DNA from: Formosa haliotis
GTDB lineage: Bacteria; Bacteroidota; Bacteroidia; Flavobacteriales; Flavobacteriaceae
Reading direction: 5' to 3'
Assembly (NCBI RefSeq): GCF_001685485.1
Contig: NZ_BDEL01000001.1
Span: forward strand, 3,569,501 to 3,633,500
DNA: 64,000 nucleotides
Part shown: positions 38,223-46,313 of the stretch, one piece after another
Numbering within the stretch: position 1 is the stretch's first letter
How the letters are laid out: each line of letters starts with the position of its first letter
Program-made: the position numbers and the translations under genes
Notes under the pieces: generated by a model
The model's input: only the letters and a program-made list of their open reading frames with translations
Told to the model about the DNA's origin: nothing
Database searches by the model: none

Positions 38223-39005
38223 TTACTTCTTAATAAAGCGTTTACTTACTCCATTAAGTTTAGATATATATGTGCCATTTGCTAAGTTTGAAATATCAAT
38301 TTTAAGATATTCTCCATCTGTGTTTTTAACTTCTTTTTCTATAACAATTGCTCCAGTAGTATTATAAATTTTTAAAGTACCAAAAATTTGACTACCTAAA
38401 GAATTAGCAATATTTATATTTGCTGAGGCAGGATTAGGATATGACAATGCTGTTTTTCGAGTTATTAAGTCAAGCTGTTCGTTAGATAAAGTACCTGCTT
38501 CGATATTGTACACATCTTTAATGGTATACTCTCTATTGTACTCATAAAAAGCATCATGATAAACAAATAATTTATAGTTGTTATTTAGTCCTTTAATTAT
38601 TTTTGCATCCTCTCTATTTCCAAAATCCATTAATAGCTCTGCGTTTTCATTAAATAAAAGTAGTTTGTTTTCTGTACTGTTTAATTTGATTCTAACAATA
38701 AATTCAATCAAGTCGTTAGAGTTGAATAATTTGTCGGTAAACATGTCAATCCATATAAGTTCATAACTAGGGTCAATAGGTAATGTGATTGTTTTATAAA
38801 GAGTATGATCTTCATTATATATTTTAAGAACATAATCTGTAGCAGTGTCATATGTATAATGAAAAGCTTTATCTTCAGTTTTAAAATAACCTTCATTAGT
38901 GTCGTGAATGTTTCCCCCAATTTCATATGTGTGTTCAAGGGTTAGTTGTGCAAAAGAAAGAGATGAAATTAGTAAAGCAAATACAGTGGTAGTAATTTTT
39001 AGCAT
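38223..39005 (-). CDS. T9SS type A sorting-domain protein of unknown function
   Basis: A 260-residue secreted protein with a signal peptide (MLKITTTVFALLISSLSFAQ). A ~165-residue beta-rich domain of unknown family carries ETD-like acidic strands (YVLKIYNEDHTLYKTITLPI, NENAELLMDFGNREDAKII). The C-terminal T9SS type A sorting domain has LSYPNPASANINI, FGTLKIYNTTGAIVIEKEV and SKRFIKK. It should be exported through the gliding-motility/PorV-type system and attached or released at the surface. No catalytic motif is seen. It stands alone with long AT-rich gaps on both sides. Confidence 0.85.
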   Translation of the reverse strand: MLKITTTVFALLISSLSFAQLTLEHTYEIGGNIHDTNEGYFKTEDKAFHYTYDTATDYVLKIYNEDHTLYKTITLPIDPSYELIWIDMFTDKLFNSNDLIEFIVRIKLNSTENKLLLFNENAELLMDFGNREDAKIIKGLNNNYKLFVYHDAFYEYNREYTIKDVYNIEAGTLSNEQLDLITRKTALSYPNPASANINIANSLGSQIFGTLKIYNTTGAIVIEKEVKNTDGEYLKIDISNLANGTYISKLNGVSKRFIKK

Positions 39006-39528
39006 ATTAAAGATTTTTATGAATTTATAGTATTTATTGATGTTGAATTAGGTTTAGATATTATTACGGAAAAATAATTGTTTTAGGCTTTATTAGTGCT
39101 TTTTTATATTTCCTAAAGAATAATTAAATTACTATTTAAAGAGCTTATTATAGTTTATTTATAATAAGTGAACTATGGTGTTTTTTTTATTTCATAATTT
39201 TTTTAAGACACGAAAGTAATACTTCATTTTGTATTTCCTTTACGGCTACCCGTAATGGAGGAAATAAAAGGATAGCACATTTTTAATTACAAGTAGAATA
39301 GGTAGATTATTTACTAAAAAGAAAAGGTGTATTTTTTTTAAGAAACATCTCTTAAATAGCTTTAAAATTAGATTAGAGGAAATAATTTTCCCTCTAAGTT
39401 CTATTTTGTAGCAGAGAAAAAATCCTTAAGGATAAATTAAAAAGAAAACTTAAGAGCTAAATGCTAGTTTTTCTGCAAACGGAAATAAAAAAAGGGTTTC
39501 AATTTCTTGAAACCCTTATAAACAGTAG
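39006..39528. other. Long AT-rich intergenic region with inverted repeats
   Basis: This is 523 bp without a credible gene. A perfect 9-bp inverted repeat CTTATTATA/TATAATAAG lies at 39144-39168 with a seven-base spacer. An imperfect inverted repeat ATTTCCTTTACGG / CCGTAATGGAGGAAAT lies at about 39233-39264. The terminator of tRNA-Arg is at its right end. Otherwise I see nothing definable. Confidence 0.5.
39492..39517 (-). terminator. Terminator after tRNA-Arg
   Basis: AAGGGTTTCAA (39492-39502) and TTGAAACCCTT (39507-39517) form a perfect 11-bp stem with loop TTTC. It is followed on the minus strand by seven T residues. Confidence 0.85.
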
Positions 39529-39602
39529 TGACCTCGACAGGATTCAAACCTGTAACCTCTTGAGCCGTAATCAAGTGCGCTATTCAGTTGCGCCACGAGG
39601 CC
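39529..39602 (-). tRNA. tRNA-Arg (anticodon ACG)
   Basis: On the minus strand the acceptor GGCCTCG pairs with CGAGGTC, and the discriminator is A. The anticodon stem CTTGA/TCAAG carries loop TTACGGC, giving anticodon ACG. The T-arm contains TTTGAATCC. CCA is not encoded. The gene is 74 nt. Confidence 0.95.
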
Positions 39603-39767
39603 TTTTTTGTGGGTGCAAATATATGAGATATATTAATACGTACCAAATTATTCGCAGGTCTTTTTTTATTTTTTTTGTCCCTATAAAATCGTTAAAAAAC
39701 AAGGGGTATTGTTCTGTTGGAAAAGATGGTGTTTAACGCGTTAACAATCAGTTTAATTGGTGTGTTG

Positions 39768-40043
39768 TTATACAATTTCTGCACTCAAACCAGCTTCTAA
39801 TAACATCGTACAACGCGGCTCTAATTCTTTATACGGACCTGTTTTAACTGTGCATTTTCCTTTATAATGAACAATTATAGAACATTGTTCAGCTTGTTCT
39901 GCAGTATGGTCGCAAGCATAAATAAGTGTATCTATTACATGGTCGAAGGTATTAACTTCGTCATTATATAACACAATTTCATTTTCCTTTTTTGTGACCG
40001 TTTCAACGAGAACTTCCTCTAATACTTCTTCCTTAGTACTCAT
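39768..40043 (-). CDS. clpS: ATP-dependent Clp protease adaptor ClpS
   Basis: ClpS delivers N-degron substrates to ClpAP/ClpCP. The 91-residue protein has an acidic N-terminal arm. The ClpS core follows: VLYNDEVNTFDHVIDTLIYA, CDHTAEQAEQCSIIVHYKGK and CTVKTGPYKELEPRCTMLLE. The conserved ND residues and the hydrophobic substrate pocket region are intact. It lies 18 bp after prmA and is co-transcribed with it, a common pairing in Bacteroidota. Confidence 0.95.
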   Translation of the reverse strand: MSTKEEVLEEVLVETVTKKENEIVLYNDEVNTFDHVIDTLIYACDHTAEQAEQCSIIVHYKGKCTVKTGPYKELEPRCTMLLEAGLSAEIV

Positions 40044-40061
40044 TTCTAATAGTTTTTGTTA

Positions 40062-40895
40062 CTAATTTAAAAATTTTAATGCAACCCAATTATTTCGTTC
40101 TAGTTTTTCGCTTAGTTTTAACATATTTTTGTTGCATTCTGCTTCAATTGTAGGAATATCTCCATTATAAAATCCGCTTAAAAATAAGCTGCCGTTTTCA
40201 TTAAGGCATGACGCATAGGTTTTTATGTCGTTTAATAAAATGTTACGGTTAATGTTAGCAATAATAACATCGTAAGATTTTCCTTCTAATAAACTAGCAT
40301 CTCCCTCGTAAACCGTGATGTTTGTACAATTGTTACGTTCTACATTTTCTATACTGTTTAAATAGCACCAATTGTCGATATCTATAGCATCTATTGGTTT
40401 TGCACCTTTCATTTCTGCTAAAATGGCTAAAACTCCAGTACCACATCCCATATCTAACACCGATTTACCTTCAAGGTTAGCATTTAATATATGTTGAATC
40501 ATCATGTGAGTGGTTTCGTGATGTCCAGTACCAAAACTCATTTTAGGCTCGATAACAATATCGAAAAGCGTATCGAATTTATTATGAAATGGTGCCCGTA
40601 CGGCACAAATATCATCTACAACTATCGGGTTAAAATTCTTTTCCCATTCTTCATTCCAATTGGTTTGTTCTATATCTTCAAAAGTATAGGTGATTTCAAA
40701 CTCATCTGAATCTAAAATTTGAATGTCTTCAAGAATATTGGCGTTCCATTCTGCTTTTTGGATATAGGCGGTGACACCCATTTCGGTTTCAACAAAACTT
40801 TCAAAACCAGCATAGCCAAGTTCTGCGATTAATATTTCTACTCCAGGTTGTAAAGGAGATACCTTAAACTCGTATCCTATATATATTTCGGCCAT
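40062..40895 (-). CDS. prmA: Ribosomal protein L11 methyltransferase
   Basis: PrmA (277 aa) trimethylates ribosomal protein L11 with S-adenosylmethionine. The N-terminal substrate-recognition domain (1-~90) is followed by EWEKNFNPIVVDD and PKMSFGTGHHETTHMMIQHI. The SAM motif I is VLDMGCGTGVLAILAEMKGA, and the post-motif is DVIIANINRNILL. Length is normal. It starts a prmA-clpS unit, and the 299-bp gap upstream holds the inverted-repeat element and a -7 box. Confidence 0.95.
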   Translation of the reverse strand: MAEIYIGYEFKVSPLQPGVEILIAELGYAGFESFVETEMGVTAYIQKAEWNANILEDIQILDSDEFEITYTFEDIEQTNWNEEWEKNFNPIVVDDICAVRAPFHNKFDTLFDIVIEPKMSFGTGHHETTHMMIQHILNANLEGKSVLDMGCGTGVLAILAEMKGAKPIDAIDIDNWCYLNSIENVERNNCTNITVYEGDASLLEGKSYDVIIANINRNILLNDIKTYASCLNENGSLFLSGFYNGDIPTIEAECNKNMLKLSEKLERNNWVALKFLN

Positions 40896-40908
40896 CTTAT
40901 TTTTTTGT

Positions 40909-40916
40909 CAAATTTA
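40909..40916 (-). promoter_or_regulatory. -7 promoter box for prmA-clpS
   Basis: The minus strand reads TAAATTTG, matching TAnnTTTG, 14 bp upstream of the prmA ATG. No clear -33 box is seen at the usual spacing. Confidence 0.4.
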
Positions 40917-41026
40917 CTAAGTATATCGCAGATACGATTGAATTTGTATCAAAATTAGGAATTCAAAAGTTGAATTCTTGTTGATGGCGTGTGGAATGGT
41001 TTATATCTGCTGAAAATAGAACATAA

Positions 41027-41166
41027 AAAAAGAGACTCTCTAAAAGTATTAAAATCCGTCATTCTGAATTTATTTCAGAATTTTTTCACATGGATAAACA
41101 AATATGTGAGAACCTGAATCAAGTTCAGGTTGACGAAAATTCAATTTCTTTAGACAGTCTCTTTTT
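41027..41166. repeat. 140-bp element with 18-bp inverted ends and inner inverted repeat
   Basis: The left end AAAAAGAGACTCTCTAAA (41027-41044) is the inverse of the right end TTTAGACAGTCTCTTTTT (41149-41166), with one mismatch. Inside, CGTCATTCTGAA (from 41057) and TTCAGGTTGACG (to 41135) form a second inverted pair. The inner sequence resembles a dispersed palindromic repeat I associate with Flavobacteriia (GTCATTCTGAA...TTCAGG.TGACG). The element lies just downstream of tpiA and could also act as its terminator. Confidence 0.7.
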
Positions 41167-41194
41167 AAATAAAACTTTACCTTTTTATTTCAGA

Positions 41195-41944
41195 TTAAAA
41201 CGCATTTACAATCGCAAAGAAATCATCTGCATTTAAAGCAGCACCTCCAATTAAACCACCATCTACGTCTGGTTTAGAGAAAATTTCTTGAGCATTTCCT
41301 GGTTTTACACTTCCGCCGTATAATATAGAAACGCTATCTGCAACGTCTGCACCATATTTGTCGGCTAAAGTTTTTCTAATAAAAGCATGCATGTCTTGTG
41401 CTTGCTCTGGGCTAGCTGTTTCTCCAGTACCAATTGCCCAAACAGGTTCGTAGGCTAAAACTATATTTTTAAATGCAGCAGCATCTAAATGAAATAAGGC
41501 ATTTTTAATTTGACTACCTACAACGGTTTCATGATTATCGGCTTTTCTGTCGGCTAATTCTTCACCAAAACAAAATATAACACGCATATCGTTTGCTAAA
41601 GCAGCATCAACTTTTTTAGCTAATAATTCGTCGGTTTCGTTAAAATAAGCACGGCGTTCGCTATGTCCTAAAATTACAGTTTTAACGCCCACACTTTTAA
41701 GCATACTAGCACTTACTTCTCCTGTATAGGCTCCGCTTTCTGCAAAGTGCATGTTTTGAGCAATCACTTCAATACTAGTGTTTTTTAGGGTATTATAAGA
41801 TGCCCAAAGATTAGTAAAAGTTGGTGCAATCATAACTTCGGCATTAGAAGTTATGCTTTTGTTTTTTAATGCCGTTAGCAACGTTTCTGTTTGTGCTAAA
41901 TCATTATTCATTTTCCAATTTCCTGCAACGATGTTTTTTCTCAT
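41195..41944 (-). CDS. tpiA: Triose-phosphate isomerase
   Basis: TpiA (249 aa) interconverts glyceraldehyde-3-phosphate and dihydroxyacetone phosphate in glycolysis. Active-site sequences are all present: VAGNWKMN (Lys), VILGHSERRAYF (His), VLAYEPVWAIGTG (Glu), and the phosphate loop SILYGGSVKPGNA and GLIGGAALN. Length is normal. It follows the DppB-type permease gene by 21 bp in a minus-strand unit. Confidence 0.98.
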   Translation of the reverse strand: MRKNIVAGNWKMNNDLAQTETLLTALKNKSITSNAEVMIAPTFTNLWASYNTLKNTSIEVIAQNMHFAESGAYTGEVSASMLKSVGVKTVILGHSERRAYFNETDELLAKKVDAALANDMRVIFCFGEELADRKADNHETVVGSQIKNALFHLDAAAFKNIVLAYEPVWAIGTGETASPEQAQDMHAFIRKTLADKYGADVADSVSILYGGSVKPGNAQEIFSKPDVDGGLIGGAALNADDFFAIVNAF

Positions 41945-41965
41945 AATATAATATCTTTTAAAAGT

Positions 41966-43042
41966 TTATTGAAGTTTTACTTTCGGATCTAACCAAGCAT
42001 ATAGTATATCTACAAAAATATTGATTATTATGAATAACAGCGCAATAATTAGCACAGATCCCATAATAACTGGTAAATCTAAAGTATTTAAAGCATTTAC
42101 TATTTCTTTTCCTAAGCCGTTCCATCCAAATACATACTCTACAAATACGGCTCCAGCAAGCATAGATGCAAACCATCCCGATATTGCTGTAACCACTGGA
42201 TTTAAGGCGTTTTTTACAGCGTGTTTAGTTATAATTTGAAATTCGGTTAAGCCTTTTGCACGTGCTGTTCTTATAAAATCTTGATTAAAAACTTCTAACA
42301 ACGAATTACGCATTAATTGTATAACTACAGCTAAGGGGCGTATGCCGAGCACGATGGCCGGAAGGATTAGGTTTTTCCATTTTATATGCATGGCTTCTCC
42401 AAAATCGTCTAGTTCGTATAAGCTTCCTGTCATTTCTAAATGGGTAACATTATGAAGCAGATATCCAAAAATCCAAGCGAATAAAATAGCACTAAAAAAC
42501 GACGGGACACTCATGCCAATAGTGCTTAAAAACTGTATGCTTTTATCGAGAAAGGTATCTATATATAAAGCCGAAATAATACCTAGAAAGACTCCTAAAA
42601 TAATGGCAATAACAATGGCAGAAACGGCTAAAATGAATGTGTTTGGCAAGGTTTCTGCTAAAACGCTACTCACTTTTTTACCTTGTTTAGTAAACGATTC
42701 TCTTAAATAAGGCTTTTTTAAAACGATGTTAGTATGGCCTAAACGAAATAGCGTGATAGCACTGTATTTTCCTTCTCGTAAATAGGTGTAATCTTCAGGA
42801 TTTGAAGAATGAAAAGAGAGCGGTGATAAATCGTTTAAATAATATCCGTACTGTGTACTTAGCGGTTTATCGAAGCCATATTTTTGTTTAATAATGGCCA
42901 GTTGTTCGCTGTCTTCATTCTGCCCTAACATCATTTGAGCAGGATCGCCAGGTAACACATTAAATAAAAAAAAGATAACGGTAACTACTCCAAACAATGT
43001 TAGCAATGCATAAAACAATTTATTTAGAGTGTAGTGTATCAC
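41966..43042 (-). CDS. DppB-type ABC transporter permease (orphan)
   Basis: A 358-residue inner-membrane permease of the oligopeptide/dipeptide family. The first helix (YALLTLFGVVTVIFFLFNVL) precedes the signature GDPAQMMLGQNEDSEQLA. Further helices follow, with the EAA-type coupling loop (FIRTARAKGLTEFQIITKHA) and a C-terminal YVFGWNGLGKEIVNAL. Such permeases normally work with DppC, two ATPases and a binding protein. None is adjacent here, so its partners must be elsewhere. It lies 3 bp after the BT_3928 gene and 21 bp before tpiA. Confidence 0.9.
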   Translation of the reverse strand: MIHYTLNKLFYALLTLFGVVTVIFFLFNVLPGDPAQMMLGQNEDSEQLAIIKQKYGFDKPLSTQYGYYLNDLSPLSFHSSNPEDYTYLREGKYSAITLFRLGHTNIVLKKPYLRESFTKQGKKVSSVLAETLPNTFILAVSAIVIAIILGVFLGIISALYIDTFLDKSIQFLSTIGMSVPSFFSAILFAWIFGYLLHNVTHLEMTGSLYELDDFGEAMHIKWKNLILPAIVLGIRPLAVVIQLMRNSLLEVFNQDFIRTARAKGLTEFQIITKHAVKNALNPVVTAISGWFASMLAGAVFVEYVFGWNGLGKEIVNALNTLDLPVIMGSVLIIALLFIIINIFVDILYAWLDPKVKLQ

Positions 43043-43045
43043 AGA

Positions 43046-44152
43046 TTAATTCACTTTGTTAAGATTTAAATCGTCTACGTCGTTCCAATGGACTTTTTGC
43101 GTAACCGTTCCTTTTTCTAAAACAAGAATTCCAGGATTAGAACGTATTATGGTTTTTAAAGCGGTTTCATCGGTAAAATAAAAATCGAATTTAAAATGTA
43201 ATTCTTCTTTTAATTTATTTTGAATTTCATCTCCAGAAGCGGTTAAGCCTATAACTTTATACCCGTTTTCCAGAGCCTTATCCGATACATTTTTAATCGC
43301 TTGTAAACCTAATTTTTCAGATTTTTCTAAATTGTACGCTACTAATAATACCACGTGGTCTTCGTGTAAAATTTGCTCGGTAAAATCTTCGCCATTACGT
43401 TCTATTGTAAAATCGTGAATTGGAGGTTCGTATCCTGGGTCGATAACTTCGGTGTCTACACTAACAAATTCGCCATCAACAGTAGGGTAGGAGCCTTTGG
43501 TTTTAATAACTTCTTCCTTTCCGTTTACATTAAATGTCCATAAATAATCAATATCTGCTTTTGGAGCATCTTCAGGAACTATCATGTTCTCCCATAAATT
43601 AGCACCTATTTTATAGGGTCTAAAATCTTTTACAGGCAAATGCATAAGCACGTGATATCCGAAACTTAAGCAAGCTATAAAACCTAAAAGCGCAACAATT
43701 GTAAGTCCGAATCGGCCAAATATTGGTTTTATATGTCTCATGCCCGCAAATAGAATTAAGATAAAAAATAAGAGCACGATATCTTTGGTAAACGATTCCC
43801 AAGGCGTCAGTTTAATGGCGTCTCCAAAACATCCGCAATCAGTAACTTTATTAAAGTATGCCGAGTAGAAGGTTAAAAACGTAAAAAAGATAATCATGAG
43901 TAGTAAGCTCCATACCGTAAATTTTGGTTTATACCCTATGAGCAGAAAAATTCCCAGAAGCACTTCAAAAATAACGACCATTACCGAAATCATAAGCGCA
44001 TAAGGCTCTAATGCAGTTAAGTTAAGCACGGCAGCGCTAAAGTACTCTTCTAATTTAAATGAAAAACCTATGGGGTCGTTAAGTTTTATTAAACCTGAAA
44101 TAATGAATAATACACCAACGAAAATTCTACTAATATTTACTAATACTTTCAT
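43046..44152 (-). CDS. BT_3928-family protein: DoxX-like membrane domain + thioredoxin-like domain
   Basis: This 368-residue protein has an N-terminal DoxX/MauE-like membrane domain of four to five helices (about 1-170; RIFVGVLFIISGLIKLNDPI, with redox-type TDCGCFGD near 100-110). The C-terminal domain (about 230-360) is thioredoxin-like without a CxxC (EDHVVLLVAYNLEKSEKLGL). This matches the BT_3928 family of Bacteroidota, whose function is not settled. A redox or membrane-quinone role is inferred. It lies between DUF1599 and the permease in one minus-strand cluster. Confidence 0.85.
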   Translation of the reverse strand: MKVLVNISRIFVGVLFIISGLIKLNDPIGFSFKLEEYFSAAVLNLTALEPYALMISVMVVIFEVLLGIFLLIGYKPKFTVWSLLLMIIFFTFLTFYSAYFNKVTDCGCFGDAIKLTPWESFTKDIVLLFFILILFAGMRHIKPIFGRFGLTIVALLGFIACLSFGYHVLMHLPVKDFRPYKIGANLWENMIVPEDAPKADIDYLWTFNVNGKEEVIKTKGSYPTVDGEFVSVDTEVIDPGYEPPIHDFTIERNGEDFTEQILHEDHVVLLVAYNLEKSEKLGLQAIKNVSDKALENGYKVIGLTASGDEIQNKLKEELHFKFDFYFTDETALKTIIRSNPGILVLEKGTVTQKVHWNDVDDLNLNKVN

Positions 44153-44186
44153 GAACTGGGGGAACTTTGTATACTCTTAATTTAAT

Positions 44187-44726
44187 CTATTTTGCGTCTA
44201 AATGAATTAATGCAAATACCGAATAGTTTATCATATCCTGGTAATTGGCATCTATACCTTCACTCACTAATGTTTTGCCTTTATTGTCTTCTATTTGTTT
44301 TACGCGAAGTAATTTCTGAAGAATTAAATCGGTTAACGAACTTACCCGCATATCACGCCACGCTTCGCCATAATCGTGATTTTTGTCGAGCATTAATTGC
44401 TTGGTTTGGGCAATTTTTTGGTCGTATAAATCGGAGGCTTCTATCGTGCTTAGGTCGGGCTGATTGGCGACACCTTTTTCTAGTTGAATTAAGGCCATAA
44501 TACAATAATTAATCACACCAATAAATTCTGAAACTTCATCTTCATCTACTTTATGAACGTCATTTTCCTGTAAACCACGAATACGTTGTGCTTTTATAAA
44601 AATCTGATCTGTTAACGAAGGCAGTCTTAAAATACGCCAAGCACAACCGTAATCTTTCATCTTATTGATAAACAAACTTCTACACATGGTTATTACAGCG
44701 TCGTATTGTTTTGAAGTATCTTGCAT
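44187..44726 (-). CDS. DUF1599-domain protein
   Basis: A 179-residue soluble protein built from two similar helical halves. Each contains a K-DYG-AWR-R-SLTD-I sequence (KMKDYGCAWRILRLPSLTDQ and NHDYGEAWRDMRVSSLTDLI), followed by a GI/GV-NY helix. This is the DUF1599 pattern, a duplicated domain conserved in Bacteroidota next to folP and the BT_3928 gene. Resemblance to nucleotide-pyrophosphohydrolase-like helical folds is possible but unproven. It is the first gene of the minus-strand cluster and divergent from folP. Confidence 0.88.
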   Translation of the reverse strand: MQDTSKQYDAVITMCRSLFINKMKDYGCAWRILRLPSLTDQIFIKAQRIRGLQENDVHKVDEDEVSEFIGVINYCIMALIQLEKGVANQPDLSTIEASDLYDQKIAQTKQLMLDKNHDYGEAWRDMRVSSLTDLILQKLLRVKQIEDNKGKTLVSEGIDANYQDMINYSVFALIHLDAK

Positions 44727-44800
44727 AAATTGAATTGAATTTTCCGTAAATTTCGCATAATTTAATTGAATTACAAACTTAAAGCTTTTCTATATCTGTT

Positions 44801-45631
44801 TTGACAAAAACTATTAATTGCAACGGCCAACTCGTAGATATTTCAACCCCTCGTGTTATGGGGATTTTAAATCTTACTCCCGATTCGTTTTACGACGGTG
44901 GAAACTATAAAAATGAAAAAGATGTTTTATTTCAAGTAGAACAAATGCTAAAAGATGGGGCTACATTTATTGATGTAGGCGCGTATAGTTCGCGACCAAA
45001 TGCCGATCATGTTGGTGAAGCTGAGGAGTTACAACGGATTTTGCCAATTGTAGAATTGCTTTTGAAGACATTTCCAGAATTAATCTTGTCTATAGATACT
45101 TTTAGAAGTAACATTGCTAAGGCCTGTGTTGAAGCTGGCGCCGCGATAATTAATGATATTTCGGCAGGACAATTAGATGATTTAATGCTTGAAACTGTAG
45201 GACAATTAAAAGTCCCTTATATTATGATGCATATGCGTGGTACACCGCAAACCATGCAAACACATACGCAGTATACCGATTTGCTAAAAGACCTATTGTT
45301 TTATTTTTCAGAGCGTATCGCTTCTGCAAGGCAACACGGCATCGTGGATATGATAATAGATCCGGGCTTTGGATTTTCTAAAACGCGAGAGCAAAATTTT
45401 GAATTACTAAGAAAATTAGAGCTCTTAAATATTACCGAATTACCTATGTTGGTGGGTGCTTCTAGAAAATCTATGATTTATAAAACCTTAAACACTTCGG
45501 CAAAAGAAGCCTTAAATGGAACCACTGTAATTAACACTCTTTGTCTTCAAAAAGGCGCTTCTATTTTAAGAGTTCACGATGTTAAAGAAGCTATGGAATG
45601 TGTCACTTTATATAATGCCTTAAATCTCTAA
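44801..45631 (+). CDS. folP: Dihydropteroate synthase
   Basis: FolP (276 aa) condenses p-aminobenzoate with hydroxymethyl-dihydropterin diphosphate in folate synthesis. The family motifs are present: VMGILNLTPDSFYDGG, DVGAYSSRPNADHV, SIDTFRSNIAKAC, INDISAGQ, MHMRGTPQTMQ, DPGFGFSKTREQNFELLRK and MLVGASRKSMI. The start is TTG; the codons before it contain no ATG. It begins a three-gene plus-strand unit with an unknown lipoprotein and cdaA. Confidence 0.96.
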   Translation: MTKTINCNGQLVDISTPRVMGILNLTPDSFYDGGNYKNEKDVLFQVEQMLKDGATFIDVGAYSSRPNADHVGEAEELQRILPIVELLLKTFPELILSIDTFRSNIAKACVEAGAAIINDISAGQLDDLMLETVGQLKVPYIMMHMRGTPQTMQTHTQYTDLLKDLLFYFSERIASARQHGIVDMIIDPGFGFSKTREQNFELLRKLELLNITELPMLVGASRKSMIYKTLNTSAKEALNGTTVINTLCLQKGASILRVHDVKEAMECVTLYNALNL

Positions 45632-45632
45632 T

Positions 45633-46277
45633 ATGAAACAGTTTTTTTTACTCCTAATATTTTTGGTTTGCATAAGTTGTAGTGGCGAGAAAGAATTACA
45701 ACTTTCAGAAATAATGCATTCTAAAATTTTCGATATAAAAGATGTGTCTCCGGCCTATTTGTTTTACGATCTGGAAGCAGAAGATAGTATCTCTTTAAAT
45801 AAGCAAAATTTAATTAGTACTACTAATTGGTTGGTTAATGTAGATAAGCGGCTTACGCTTAAGCAAGCCATTCCTGTTTTAATAGGATTGCAAAACAAAA
45901 AGCGCGATGCCTCTCATAAAAATAAAGATGCCAAAAATTATTTTACAGCCTTTAATCCCGAAAAGAAAACCTTATGTTTTATCGAGTTTACAAATGTGAT
46001 ATATCATGCAGACACTTCGGTAAATCAATATATTAAAGCCGGAAACATTACTCCCGATATTGTAACCGTGGGCGTAGAGGGAATTCGTTTTCAGGATACA
46101 ACTTATTCCGCAGAAAAATTTATATCGTTACTAAATTCTACGCCAGATAAAGACTATAAATTTATTTTAAATTTAGATAAACAATTACCATTTCAAGAGT
46201 ATATGCATATAAAAGATTTGTTATTAACGGTTACAAATTCTTCAATTTTAATCAATACCAACGAGTTTATATTTTAA
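45633..46277 (+). CDS. Lipoprotein of unknown function between folP and cdaA
   Basis: A 214-residue lipoprotein with signal and lipobox (FLVCISC). It has no recognised domain. The last ~60 residues (SAEKFISLLNSTPDKDYKFI, LNLDKQLPFQEYMHIKDLLL) look like the periplasmic ExbD/TolR-type fold, in which K-hi-hi-hi-D--ipy--hi-i-LL is typical. It starts 1 bp after folP and ends 36 bp before cdaA, so it is translationally coupled. Whether it affects c-di-AMP signalling or envelope stress is unknown. Confidence 0.72.
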   Translation: MKQFFLLLIFLVCISCSGEKELQLSEIMHSKIFDIKDVSPAYLFYDLEAEDSISLNKQNLISTTNWLVNVDKRLTLKQAIPVLIGLQNKKRDASHKNKDAKNYFTAFNPEKKTLCFIEFTNVIYHADTSVNQYIKAGNITPDIVTVGVEGIRFQDTTYSAEKFISLLNSTPDKDYKFILNLDKQLPFQEYMHIKDLLLTVTNSSILINTNEFIF

Positions 46278-46313
46278 TCTTAAAGTGTTACATTTACAAA
46301 AAACAACTGCCCT

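Noticed and set aside
39461..39736. 91-codon plus-strand frame
   Set aside because: It runs across tRNA-Arg and its terminator, so it is not a gene.
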